Positions 38,952-50,000 of a stretch of 50,000 bases of DNA are shown here, in pieces (within the stretch, counting starts at the first letter, position 1; each line of letters begins with the position of its first letter). Source of the DNA: Symbiodinium natans (lineage: Eukaryota > Sar > Dinophyceae > Suessiales > Symbiodiniaceae). Where the stretch lies: the NCBI GenBank assembly GCA_905221605.1, contig CAJNDS010002319.1, forward strand, positions 1-50,000. Reading direction: 5' to 3'. A model generated the notes under the pieces. It searched no databases and was not told the DNA's origin. It saw nothing but the letters and a program-made list of their open reading frames with translations. The position numbers and the translations under genes were made by a program.

Positions 38952-39245
38952 GTTTGGGGTTTGGGGTTTGGGGTTTGGGGTTTGGGGTTTGGGGTTTGGG
39001 GTTTGGGGTTTGGGGTTTGGGGTTTGGGGTTTGGGGTTTGGGGTTTGGGGTTGGGGGTTTGGGGTTGGGGTTTGGGGTTTGGGGTTTGGGGTTTGGGGTT
39101 TGGGGTTTGGGGTTTGGGGTTTGGGGTTTGGGGTTTGGGGTTTGGGGTTTGGGGTTTTAGGTTTTGGGTTTGGGGTTTGGGGTTTGGGGTTTGGGGTTTG
39201 GGGTTTGGGGTTTGGGGTTTGGGGTTTGGGGTTTGGGGTTTGGGT
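38952..39245. repeat. TTTGGGG array of about 290 bp
   Basis: About 40 units of TTTGGGG, broken by GTTGGGG variants near 39,050 and a TTTAGG near 39,155. It encodes GFGVWGL heptads on the plus strand and TPNPKPQ on the minus strand; both are artefacts of the 7-bp period. G-quadruplex formation is likely on the G strand. Confidence 0.95.
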
Positions 39246-39504
39246 CAATGTGGCTTTGGGTGGTTTATGGGCTTTAAACAGGGTCTTGGGCTTAGGGTTG
39301 ATAGGGTCTATAGGCTTTATGGGTTTTGCGTATGGGTTTTAAATAGGGCTTTGATAGGCTTTAAATGGGGTTCAAACAGGGTTTACAGGTTCGTAGGGTT
39401 TATAGCATTAAGAGGTTTCTACTTCGGTTTTCAATAGGGGTTTACAAGGTTGAAGTAGGGTTTCTGTTGTAGGGCTTAGAGCTTTGGGGCTTAGGCAAGC
39501 CGTA

Positions 39505-41934
<2,430 letters not shown>

Positions 41935-41940
<6 letters not shown>

Positions 41941-42035
41941 GGCTTAGGGGTTTAGGGTTCAGGGTTCCGGGGTTCCGGGGTTCAGGGGTTCAGGGGTTGA
42001 GGGGTTCAGGGGTTGAGGGGTTGAGGGGTTTAGGG
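41935..42035. repeat. Degenerate TTCAGGGG/TTGAGGGG octamers
   Basis: About ten units of the form GGTTCAGGGG, GGTTGAGGGG and GGTTCCGGGG. They are derived from the heptamer by C or G in place of T/A and an extra G. Confidence 0.85.
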
Positions 42036-42424
42036 CGCCGGGTGACCGGTCACGACCGGGATCTCGGAAGATCTTCTTGTATGTAGCTATTCAAACATCA
42101 CCTTGCATCCAAACCCTAAATCACCTAATCCCCAAGCCCTAAATCCTCAGACTCCCACCAATGAATCCCGAAACTACATCTGCACCTGACCCCCTAATCG
42201 AGCGCACCGGCTAGCGGAGACTCGGTCGGACTCTGCACCCTAAACCCTCAACCTCCAACCCGAAACCCCCCACCCTAAACCCTCAACCCTAAACCCTAAA
42301 CCCTAAAATCCTAAACCCTAAACCCTAAACCCTAAACCCAAACCCGAAACTTTAAACCCTAAACCCTAGACCCTGCACCCTTAAACTCAAACCCGAATCC
42401 CCCGAAAGCCCCCAAGAAGCTGAT

Positions 42425-42600
42425 CCTTGGTCAGGGCCAAACCCCCCACCCTAAACCCTCAACCCCTAAACCCTAAACCCTACCCCTAAACCCTAAACCC
42501 TAAATCCTAAGGCCCAAAGCAGGGGATCCTTGGTCAGGGCCAGGGGATTCTGCAGTTTCTGGATGATCGCGTCTTTCGCGCCGCTGGTGTCGATTTTGAC
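42425..42600 (-). CDS. Two candidate exons separated by a 103-nt heptamer intron with 18-bp flanking repeats
   Basis: Exon 42,600-42,529 (GCTCAG|GTCAAA acceptor) encodes exactly 24 codons: VKIDTSGAKDAIIQKLQNPL then ALTK. The next exon begins at 42,425 with DQLLG. The intron (42,528-42,426, GA-AG) consists of CCCTAAA-type units. The 18-bp sequence gatccttggtcagggcca occurs at both of its ends (42,422-42,439 and 42,525-42,542), so splicing at AAG|GA restores one uninterrupted copy. The product family is unknown. Confidence 0.6.
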
Positions 42601-42774
42601 CTGAGCTCAAAGTTTAGGGTGTAGGGTTTCGGGTTCAGAGTTTAGGGTTTAGGGTTCAGGGCCTAAGGTTTACGGGAAACTCTAGACCGCAAATCCCCCT
42701 TAGGGGTTTCGGGCCTAAGGTTTACACCCCTGGCCCCTAAACACCAGCCAAAAGCCTAGGCCCCAACTCCTTGG

Positions 42775-43205
42775 TTTAAGGGTTTAAGGGTTTAGGGGTT
42801 TAACCTAAACCCTAAACCCTAAACCCTAAACCCTAAACCCTAAACCCTAAACCCTAAACCCTAAACCCTAAACCCTAAACCCTAAACCCTAAACCCTAAA
42901 CCCTAAACCCTAAACCCTGAAGGGTTTAAGGGTTTCAGGGGTTTAAGGGTTTATAGAAGGGGCTCCAGGGTGGGCTGCCCCGCAGCTGTGTGCCTCCTAC
43001 CGCTGCGACAGCACATCCAACTTGCCTGGAAGCCACAATCAGCTGAAGGACCCAGCTAGCCTAAACCGTGACTCCTTCTAAACCCTAAACCCTAAGCCCT
43101 AAACCCTAAACCCTAAACCCTAAACCCTAAACCCTAAACCCTAAACCCTAAACCCTAAACCCTAAACCCTAAACCCTAAACCCTAAACCCTAAACCCTAT
43201 AAACC
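42775..43205. repeat. TTTAAGGG-CCCTAAA-TTTAAGGG sandwich and a second CCCTAAA array
   Basis: Short TTTAAGGG runs (42,775-42,800 and 42,920-42,955) bracket a CCCTAAA array (42,803-42,918). A further CCCTAAA array lies at 43,078-43,200. The bracketed block can fold back on itself. A unique spacer (42,960-43,075) separates the arrays. Confidence 0.9.
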
Positions 43206-43683
43206 CTAAACCATAAACCCTAAGCCCGTAACCCTAGACTCTAAACCCCCCCAAAAACTCAGGCTTTCTTGGAGCCTAAGGCCTCCCATGATTCCACTCG
43301 ATACCCAAGAAAACAGCAGGGACCGCAACAATTGGTTTTTGGGGTTTTTTAGGGTTTAGGGTTTAGGGTTTAGGGTTAGGGTTTAGGGTTTAGGGTTTAG
43401 GGTCTAGGGTTTGGGGTTTAGGGTTTGGGGTTTAGGATTTAGGGATGCCCGGCAAGATGCCGCCGTGCGGGTGGCGTACATCATCCAGAGCCTCAGCTGA
43501 GGGGTTTGCAAGGCTTCTCAATCCCCCGTGATACAAAAAAACGAAAAAACAAGTGTATGTATGCTCAGAAAATATGTATACATATCTAAATATAAGTATA
43601 CACATAAATATAAGTGCATAATTATATATATATATATATGTATATATGTATACAGAACCATATGCACATATAAATGAACAAAC

Positions 43684-44403
43684 GATCTTCTTTACTGGTC
43701 TTGACCAAGATTTGGGGGTACTTTGGGGAGGTTGAGAGGCGCTTGCCACGCACAGGTGCTCCAACAATCATTGGTGTAGAGCTGCCGGTGTTGATCTACA
43801 TTCCGGGTCCTTTCGGGTCGGTGTGACTATTTTCTAGTTTAGCATGACAGCAAGGGCACACTTTGATCAGCCCTCAGATGGTAGTTTAGTGTTCGAAACG
43901 TCCAGCACTCAATCCGAAACCCTAAGGCCACCCCGGAACAAAACGAGTGGAGGGCTTCCTCCAAACCCTAGACCCTGAACCCTAAACCTTTCATAAGGGG
44001 TTCTTATAGTCTCCTCCCCCAAAAGGCTATGGGCCCATTTTCAACGTAGTCGGGTGTTGGGGTTTTTGGGTGAAGCATGCCATCTGGCGGCGTGTGCGCA
44101 ATGAAGAAGCCGAGGGCCGTTATAAGGCAGATGCCCTTCTGCTTTTTGATCTCAGCTGTGGGCATGCTAGCAGGTCACGTGAGACTGCAAGAGAATAGTA
44201 GCCATCCCTATTGGGTGTTCCCAAACTAGAGCTTAGCCGTTTAAAGATGCTGCATGACCCGATCTGAAGCAGGGACCAACACGACGATCACGGCAACGAC
44301 CGTTGCAACTGCGAGTGCAACTATCACTTTGTAAAACTGCACCACGGCCACCGCAAACACCACCACCACGACCACGAGCGCGGCGAGTTCATCAAATCAC
44401 GGC
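43684..44403 (-). CDS. Candidate exons of a membrane protein (minus strand)
   Basis: Three minus-strand islands: 44,403-44,245 reads FDELAALVVVVVVFAVAVVQ then KVIVALAVATVVAVIVVLVP, two membrane segments; 44,170-44,075 reads MPTAEIKKQKGICLITALGF then FIAHTPPDGML; 43,775-43,684 reads MIVGAPVRGKRLSTSPKYPQ then ILVKTSKEDR. The plus-strand readings (a His-rich one at 44.3 kb, RVRNEEAEGRYKADALL at 44.1 kb) are also open, so the strand is probable rather than certain. The family was not recognised. Confidence 0.4.
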
Positions 44404-44447
44404 CACAGCGAAGACAACGACTTCCCCGAGACTCCAAAAGCCCTTAA

Positions 44448-44516
44448 TTAAGGAATATACCTTATACTCGGAACCCTCATATGACTTAAGGCACATTCCT
44501 TAACTAAGGGGTTTTG
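44448..44516. mobile_element. Inverted-repeat element, family E copy 1
   Basis: Ends 'ccaaaagcccttaattaagg' and 'ccttaactaaggggttttgg' are inverted around a short AT-rich loop. The same right end ('ccttaattcaggggtattgg') occurs at 47,457-47,477, after 'ccaaaaagaatatgcctt' at 47,400, giving a second, longer copy. Confidence 0.8.
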
Positions 44517-44625
44517 GAGCCTCTGGGTTCTTTGAAGGCTACTTCACAATGCCCCCTGACTACTGAGAGAACAGCTGCGCTGCGAACTTTCCGGTGCCTT
44601 CGCCACCCCCTTGCTGCTGCCCACT

Positions 44626-44700
44626 CAGTCCCGCACCCTGTCCTGTGCTTTCTCCAGCTTCTTGCGGCTCTTGATGTCAATAGCCACCTCGAGGGCACGT
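44626..44700 (-). CDS. Candidate exon (minus strand)
   Basis: Reads RALEVAIDIKSRKKLEKAQD then R, an amphipathic basic helix. GGACAG|GGTGC is the likely donor, because the frame hits a stop soon after. Probably linked to the membrane exons at 43.7-44.4 kb. Confidence 0.4.
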
Positions 44701-44962
44701 GTGGGGCTAGCTCTCTAAATCCTAGGGGTCCCTTCTTGGGGGGTCTCTTTTTTATAAGGTAAATCATAGGGTCCCTTTTTGGGGGTCCCTTTGTATTAAG
44801 GGTGCTTATGACTACATGGGGGTACCCCCAGAAAGGGGCCATAAGTTAGGGACTACCCATGACATGAACGGCCTCCGCCAAAGTGCACATGGAGATTCAG
44901 TCCACTTGCTGTAGCTCAAACCTAAATGGGGGGGGGGGGGGGGGGGGCTTTGCAAAAATGAG

Positions 44963-45048
44963 GGACCCCTAATATAAAACCCAAAAAGAAGGCTTCCCTT
45001 ATAACTTATAACAAGGACCCCAAGAAGGTACCCCTCATTTCGGGAAGC
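44963..45048. mobile_element. Inverted-repeat element of about 85 bp next to a poly-G run
   Basis: 'aaatgagggacccct' and 'aggtacccctcattt' pair at the ends. The G run at 44,931-44,947 precedes it. A related block rich in 'gggtcccttt' lies at 44,725-44,850. Confidence 0.75.
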
Positions 45049-45483
45049 CCCTTAAATCCGAGCTCTCGAGGTCCCCCGAGCGTTGGTCTTCATTCGGTTC
45101 TAGGTCGGTAGGATTTTGTTTTGGATCCTAAAGGGCCCTGAACCTCTCCGCAGGCAAGCGGAGACCATGCACCAACAGATTCCCCAAGTCCCTCTAGGGT
45201 TTCGGGTTTCGGATTTCGGGCTTGGGTCGGGATGCGAGTCGTTCCAGAGCCTTGAGTAGGGATGCACAGGTAACGAAACACAAACGCGTCCTGCCGATCG
45301 TGACACTACCTGTCATCCTCACCCCTAGACCCGGAAGCTTGTGAACATGTAGAGATAGTCGTCTAGCCATGGTCACAGTCATTATAACCCAAGTCCTCAA
45401 TCCTAAACCCCTAGTAACATCAAGAATTGCTCCAAAGTCTCAACTCCCAACCCCCAACCAAGCCCTTGTAAGCCTCACGACCA

Positions 45484-45760
45484 GGGTTTAGGGTTTAGGG
45501 TTTAGGGTTTAGGGTTTAGGGTTTAGGGTTTAGGGCTAGGGTCAGCCACAAGAGGCCACAAACCCTGAACCCACCTCCCCGGCTTGGAAGTCCAAGGCCC
45601 TCCACACGGCAAGGCAGCACCTTACGCGGGGTTTAGGGTTTAGGGTTTAGGGTTTAGGGTTTAGGGTTTAGGGTTTAGGGTTTAGGGTTTAGGGTTTAGG
45701 GTTTAGGGTTTAGGGTTTAGGGTTTAGGGTTTAGGGTTGGGGTTTAGGGTTTCGAACCCC
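45484..45760. repeat. TTTAGGG arrays flanking a short island
   Basis: Arrays at 45,484-45,535 and 45,630-45,755 flank an island (45,555-45,629) that reads TSPAWKSKALHTARQHLTR on the plus strand. The second array runs almost directly into MITE family B copy 3. Confidence 0.9.
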
Positions 45761-45761
45761 C

Positions 45762-45866
45762 CCTACTTGCTTAAGAACACAAAAAAATACTCCCTATATT
45801 ATTGCCCTTACAAGGAGGACTTTTTGTGATTTGTGTTTTTGGTGCTCTTAAGCCATTAGTAGCAAT
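45762..45866. mobile_element. MITE-like repeat, family B copy 3
   Basis: Ends 'ctacttgcttaagaacac' and 'gtgctcttaagccattagtagc' are inverted. The interior has an A-rich arm ('cacaaaaaaatactcc') and a T-rich arm. Confidence 0.75.
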
Positions 45867-45899
45867 GTGGGGTTTAATTCAGGGCTTACCCGGATTTCG

Positions 45900-46200
45900 G
45901 GTTGGGGTTTAGGGTTTGGGGTTTGGGGTTTAGTGTTTGGGGTTAGTGGTTTAGGGTTTGGGGTTTGGGCTTTGGTGTTTGGAGTTGGGGTTTGGGGTGT
46001 GGGGTTTGGGTTTTGGGGTTTGGGGTTTTGGGTTTTGGGTTTGCGGTTTGGGTTTGGGGGTTTTAGGGTTTGGGGTTTTTGGGGTTTGGTTTTTTTGGGG
46101 TTTGGGGTTCTTAGGGTTTGGGGTCCGGGGTAGGGTTTTCAGGGTTTCGGGTTTAGGAGTGTAGAGGTTTAGCGGTTTAGAGTTGAGGGGTTTAGGGGTT
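45900..46200. repeat. Degenerate TTTGGGG/TTTAGGG stretch
   Basis: About 300 bp of G/T-rich decayed units (TTTGGGG, TTTTGGG, TTTGCGG). Long Gly-Phe-Trp frames and Pro-Lys frames across it are artefacts. Confidence 0.9.
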
Positions 46201-46400
46201 TGGTTCGGACCTTGCAAGTATGAAGCCACCCATCAAACCGTTTGGTTTCGTCAGGGTACGCCGCCCTCCTGGCCCCCTACCCCCCCAAAGCAAGCCATCC
46301 GAAAGCCCGTAAACCCTAAACCCTTATAAACCCTAAACCCTAAACCCCAAACCCAGAACCCTTAACGAAACCCTACAACCCCCAACCTAACGCCTCAACA

Positions 46401-46912
46401 CGTCCGAGTGGCATGGCACAGCTGAGAAGGGGGGAGCCGCCGATTTGCGAGAAGAAGACCAGGACAAAGAGGATGCCTGTCAGCGGCTTCGGGTTGAGTT
46501 TAGGGTTTCGGATTTATATGTGTATATGTTTACATATTTAAACTAAAGTTTCAAAGCATATACAGGTCTATAGGAACATGATAAGCTACATACATACTTA
46601 CATACACGGATGGAGTGATTTTGTTGCCGGTGAGACACTCTTGGCGAGAAGTTACAGGGCCGGTCGCCTAGAAGATCCACGAAACGGCCCTTCGAGCCCA
46701 GAACCCTCATACAAGGACTAAGAATTTTAAACCCTAATCTCTCAACTCCTTAACCCTCTAGGGTTTAGGGTTTAGGGTTTGGGGTTTAGGGTTTAGGGTT
46801 TCGGGTTTAGGGCTAAACCCCATAAGCCCCAAACATCCCGTAGTTGGGGTCTGAAGCTCTTGGGGGGGTGCTGCGGTCCGAAGAACGTCAGCAGCTTAAG
46901 GGCTTCCAAAGG
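46401..46912 (-). CDS. Candidate membrane exons (minus strand)
   Basis: 46,912-46,850 reads TLEALKLLTFFGPQHPPKSF. 46,490-46,401 reads PLTGILFVLVFFSQIGGSPL then LSCAMPLGR, a membrane segment. The second island is also open on the plus strand (EWHGTAEKGGAADLREEDQD), which is equally protein-like, so the strand is not settled. Family unknown. Confidence 0.35.
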
Positions 46913-47173
46913 CTTAGGGTGATGGGCTCTTGGGGTTTCGGGCTCTTGGGGTTTAGGGTTGGTTTAGGGTTTAGGGTTTAGGGTTTAGGGTTTAGGGTTT
47001 AGGGTTTAGGGTTTAGGTTTTAGGGTTTAGGGTTCTTTTTTATGCATGGATCTGGGAATGAGAGGAAGCCCCCAAAACCACGAACCCGCAAAAGCCCTAA
47101 GGCCCTAAACCATCTGAGAGCGTGGACGAAAGCCGTCGATCTCTTCTTATTCTAGTGCAGAAGCTTTTGCTTT

Positions 47174-47197
47174 GTTTCTCTCTCTCTCTCTCTCTCT

Positions 47198-47241
<44 letters not shown>

Positions 47242-47368
47242 AGGGAACTCCAAAGGAGCCAAGCTGAAGTTGTGGGCCTGGCAGTGTCACGAAAACGGTA
47301 ATCGACTGCAGGTAGCCCGGCAGGCAGGAGCGATTGAGCACAGCTTTCCTTGGAAAGGCCAATGCGAG
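47174..47368 (+). CDS. (CT)n tract followed by a candidate exon
   Basis: A (CT)n microsatellite at about 47,178-47,239 runs directly into TTTAG|GGAAC, forming a textbook polypyrimidine tract and acceptor on the plus strand. The following bases are open in two frames (KLKLWAWQCHENGNRLQVAR to 47,368, or LQRSQAEVVGLAVSRK to a GTAATC donor). Family unknown. Confidence 0.4.
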
Positions 47369-47399
47369 GTTTCGGGCTTAGGGTTCAAGGTTACGGCTT

Positions 47400-47480
47400 A
47401 CCAAAAAGAATATGCCTTAAATCATATTAGGGATCCCTGTTTATGCTAAGGTATTTTCCTTAATTCAGGGGTATTGGGCT
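47400..47480. mobile_element. Inverted-repeat element, family E copy 2
   Basis: Left end 'ccaaaaagaatatgcctt' and right end 'ccttaattcaggggtattgg' pair imperfectly. The right end matches family E copy 1 (44,497-44,516) closely. Confidence 0.7.
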
Positions 47481-47591
47481 CTTTGGGTAGGACTCTAGAC
47501 CCTAACCCCCTTAGTGCTTCACTCTCTGCAAGGATGGAACTCGCCGAAAGCAACGGTCAGCCGAGGACACCCGTTTGCCACAACTCACCGC

Positions 47592-47735
47592 TACCCTAAA
47601 CCCTGAAACCCTGAAACCCTGAAACCCTGAAACCCTGAAACCCTGAAACCCTGAAACCCTAAACCCTAAACCCTAAACCCTAAACCCTAAACCCTAAACC
47701 CTAAACCCTAAACCCTAAACCCTAAACCTAAACGT
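47592..47735. repeat. CCCTGAAA octamers passing into CCCTAAA heptamers
   Basis: Eight CCCTGAAA units followed by about eleven CCCTAAA units. The sharp boundary suggests local expansion of one variant unit. Confidence 0.95.
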
Positions 47736-48119
47736 GAACAACGCACCTCTCAGCCGGCTCTAGGACCCAGGAAGCACCCCATCAACACACAAGCAAGAGT
47801 GCCCGAGGAAGTCATTCCCTTCTTAGGTGCATGGACCTGAAAAGCTAACATTAAATCCCCCTCCCCCCCCCGGCCCGGCCATGTTTCGCCGGCTTGTTAC
47901 CTTCCGTCCCCAGAGCATGCCAAGCTGACCTTTCTTTCTAGTCAACCAGACCTACACTTCTTAGACCGAAAGCTAGTGCTGGCTGCCTCATAACTTTAGT
48001 GAAGACATGAAGTTGATATGGATCATGGTTTATGTGCCCTTTTACACGAGAAACCAATCAAGCTGTTAGAGCTCTCCGTACGTCTCCAAATCACCTTGTG
48101 TTATATGTGTATGTATGAT

Positions 48120-48172
48120 GCTTGTGTGTGTACATCTAACCCCCCCCCCCCCCCCCCCCCCCCTTCCCCCCC
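48120..48172. repeat. Poly-C run
   Basis: C homopolymer broken by a few T, directly before the flank of MITE family A copy 3. Confidence 0.9.
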
Positions 48173-48188
48173 TCCAATATCAGGGGTC

Positions 48189-48332
48189 GTATTGTAAGCC
48201 TTCTCTTGGCTGCACTTAGGAGGGTAGTAAAAAATTAAACTTTTAGCTGCCTTATTCAGAAACCCAATAAACCCACAAAGGCTAAAGATCTAAAGTTACA
48301 GTAAAGCACCACAAAGGTATTATAAGCCTTCT
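48189..48332 (+). mobile_element. MITE-like repeat, family A copy 3, with 16-bp flanking repeats
   Basis: The element (48,207-48,316) matches the copies at 13,918 and 32,171. It is flanked by gtattgtaagccttct (48,189-48,204) and gtattataagccttct (48,317-48,332), 15 of 16 bases identical. That is long for a target duplication of a small DNA element, but comparable to the 17-18-bp repeats seen around introns in this window. Confidence 0.8.
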
Positions 48333-48340
48333 GTTTGGGC

Positions 48341-48653
48341 GCAGGGGGCAGAGTTGATTGGCCAAGCCCAACCGAGCTGCACATTCGCCACACCGGCGGC
48401 CAGGCCGTCGACCACACCAATGATGAGCCTGCCAGCATTTCAAAGCCCTCAAAACCCTCAATCCAAAAAATACTCAGCCTCAACCCTAAACCCTAAACCC
48501 TGAAACCTAAACCCTAAAACCCAACCCTAAACCCTAAACCCCAAACGCTGAACCCTAAGGCCCCAGACAACGACTCGGAAGGTTTTGCGCGTTCTGGGTG
48601 CTGAAATGATGCGTTCATCCTGCAGGGGGTCATGCTTGGGCTTCGTGTTTGTC
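48341..48653 (-). CDS. Candidate exons (minus strand)
   Basis: 48,653-48,567 reads TNTKPKHDPLQDERIISAPR then TRKTFRVVVWG. 48,428-48,345, after a TGGCAG|GCTC acceptor, reads LIIGVVDGLAAGVANVQLGW then AWPIN. A heptamer-rich gap (48,480-48,560) separates them. Probably part of the same membrane gene as the 49.2-kb exon; family unknown. Confidence 0.45.
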
Positions 48654-49133
48654 AGGCCTTAGGGTTCAGGGTGAAGGGTTGAGGGTTAAGGGTTTTGAAT
48701 GTTTCGGGTGTAGGGTTTAGAGTTTAGGGTTGAGGGTTTAGCATAGCACATAAACCCTAAACCCTAAACCCTAAACCCTCTACCCTAAGCCCTGTACAGT
48801 ATATGTGCACTTGGGGGCGGGTCCGAGATTCTCAGTCAAGCCTCGGTTTGATGCTGTGTGCGAACTGGCCTTCTACGGCTTCTACAGGCCCATACCTCTA
48901 AACCCTAAACCCTAAACCCTGAACCATAAACCCTAAACCCTAAACCTTAAACCCTAAACCCTTCTACTTCATGATACCAACCTTCAACACACACGCTCTC
49001 TTCTGATTCTTCTTTTGCCCTCCCACTCTCTCTCTCTCTGTCTCCCTCTCTCCCTCCCTCTCCCTTTTCCTCTTCAAGTTCTAGCTTTTTGGGGTTGAGG
49101 GTAATTGATGTGCAACATCCACTGGAAGCGTCT

Positions 49134-49232
49134 AGGCCAGTAGCGCCCAATGGCAGCCGAGCATCGATGCCAGAGGCAGGGAATAGGACACTGCGCAGTA
49201 CATGCTCACAGCCGTAGTCACCAAGATGTAGC
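49134..49232 (-). CDS. Candidate membrane exon (minus strand)
   Basis: CTCAG|GCTAC acceptor; reads GYILVTTAVSMYCAVSYSLP then LASMLGCHWALLA, a hydrophobic segment with small and aromatic residues, then TAG. It could be a C-terminal end or the donor may lie earlier. Family unknown. Confidence 0.45.
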
Positions 49233-49449
49233 CTGAGACGTCCCAGGATAGGCGAAACCCTATAATCCCATAAATAGGAATGCCCCGAAGAGAGAAAATT
49301 GGAGCCCTATGATTTCGAAGCTAGAATTCTGCCACCCCATACTGCTTTCAATAAGCCCTTGCTAGGGCCCCTAAACCCTAAACCCTAAAACCCTAGACCC
49401 TAAAACCCTAAAAACCTGAGACCCTTCCCTGAACCACCCCTTTTAGGGT

Positions 49450-49700
49450 TGGGTGTGGCCGAAAAGTGCTGTCGCGGGCAGCAGAATGCGCACATCTTCA
49501 TGGCGGCGATCATGAGGGACTTGAACGTGCAGATGGCCTGCAACGACCACGTCTCCCTCTTTCCCTCAACAACCCCCCTGACGAAGCCCGAATTTCCACG
49601 ACTTGAACGCATGTATCCTAAACACCTGACTTTGCAAATCAGAGCAGCAGCTAGATCCCTCTCAAGCCTTGCCTGGACCTCCAGAGTACCCAGAAAGTAA
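49450..49700. other. Island with competing coding frames
   Basis: The plus strand (49,449-49,697) reads GQQNAHIFMAAIMRDLNVQM onward to a stop at 49,700. The minus strand (49,537-49,459) after TTGCAG|GCC reads AICTFKSLMIAAMKMCAFCC then PRQHFSA. The minus reading fits the neighbouring minus-strand membrane exons; the plus reading is longer. Confidence 0.35.
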
Positions 49701-49847
49701 TAGCTTACATGTCCTTATTACGGGCTGAGGGCCAACTCTATTGCGGAGACTGCAAACCCCTACATTTGGGAACCCCGGGCCTACATTTCGTGCAGGTGTT
49801 TGCTGCAAAAACCATGTGTTTCTCAGGTATGCTCTACACTCCGACAC

Positions 49848-49936
49848 ACACCCACACACACACACACACCCTAAACCCTAAACCCTAAACCCTAAACCCT
49901 AAACCCTAAACCCTAAACCCTAAACCCTAAACCCTG
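49848..49936. repeat. (CA)n followed by a CCCTAAA array
   Basis: A CACA run (49,845-49,868) leads into about ten CCCTAAA units. The window ends about 60 bases later, without evidence of a true chromosome end. Confidence 0.9.
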
Positions 49937-50000
49937 AAGCCCAAGGTCCCAAACCCCCAAAACCCTGAGGTAATTGAACCGCTGAACCCTCGCACAAAGA

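Noticed and set aside
38935-39437. Long GFGVWGL and TPNPKPQ open frames
   Set aside because: They follow from the seven-base TTTGGGG period, which is open in all frames of both strands; not genes.
45867-46229. Gly/Phe/Trp-rich plus frame and Pro/Lys-rich minus frame
   Set aside because: Same artefact from degenerate TTTGGGG/TTTAGGG units.
49869-50000. A true telomere at the right end of the window
   Set aside because: Heptamer arrays occur throughout in both orientations, and the sequence continues as unique DNA after the last array.

Overview
The window looks like nuclear DNA of a dinoflagellate, probably Suessiales (Symbiodiniaceae or Polarella type); the taxon is an inference. Four things support this: very many interstitial copies of the TTTAGGG telomere-type heptamer in both orientations; an intronless membrane RING gene in a head-to-tail tandem array; a Cys-rich AGYS-type repeat domain of the kind common in dinoflagellate proteins; and, most tellingly, splice junctions of the form AG|G...AG|G with mostly GC and GA donors, a pattern known from dinoflagellate introns. 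No bacterial operon, CRISPR array, tRNA or rRNA gene was recognised.

Layout. Positions 1-12,000 form a compartment almost free of heptamer arrays, with all recognised coding on the minus strand. It holds an exon-like cluster of unknown genes (2.3-5.6 kb), a 673-residue multi-pass membrane protein ending in Cys-rich repeats (5,765-7,786), and three tandem copies of a two-helix RING-H2 protein (8,445-11,716). From 12,146 to 21,396 (minus strand) a complete short-chain dehydrogenase/reductase (SDR) of about 342 residues can be assembled from at least 13 exons of 40-126 nt. The introns between them contain heptamer arrays, homopolymer runs and short inverted-repeat elements. From 21.4 to 50 kb the pattern continues: short unique islands, many of which read as exons, between heptamer arrays and MITE-like elements. 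Membrane-segment exons on the minus strand cluster at 43.7-49.5 kb, a Lys-rich set lies at 38.9-42.6 kb, and plus-strand islands occur between 23 and 37 kb. None of these could be assigned to a family.

The main result is that introns here look like insertions. One SDR intron is a 260-bp fold-back element with 19-bp terminal inverted repeats and a 6-bp target duplication, removed exactly. Another, at 42.4-42.5 kb, is a 103-nt heptamer array bounded by an 18-bp direct repeat. In 10 of 11 resolved SDR introns the AGG at the acceptor is repeated at the donor. This fits intron gain by introner-like elements, some carrying or made of telomere-type repeats. All gene models come from reading by eye; splice borders need transcript evidence.
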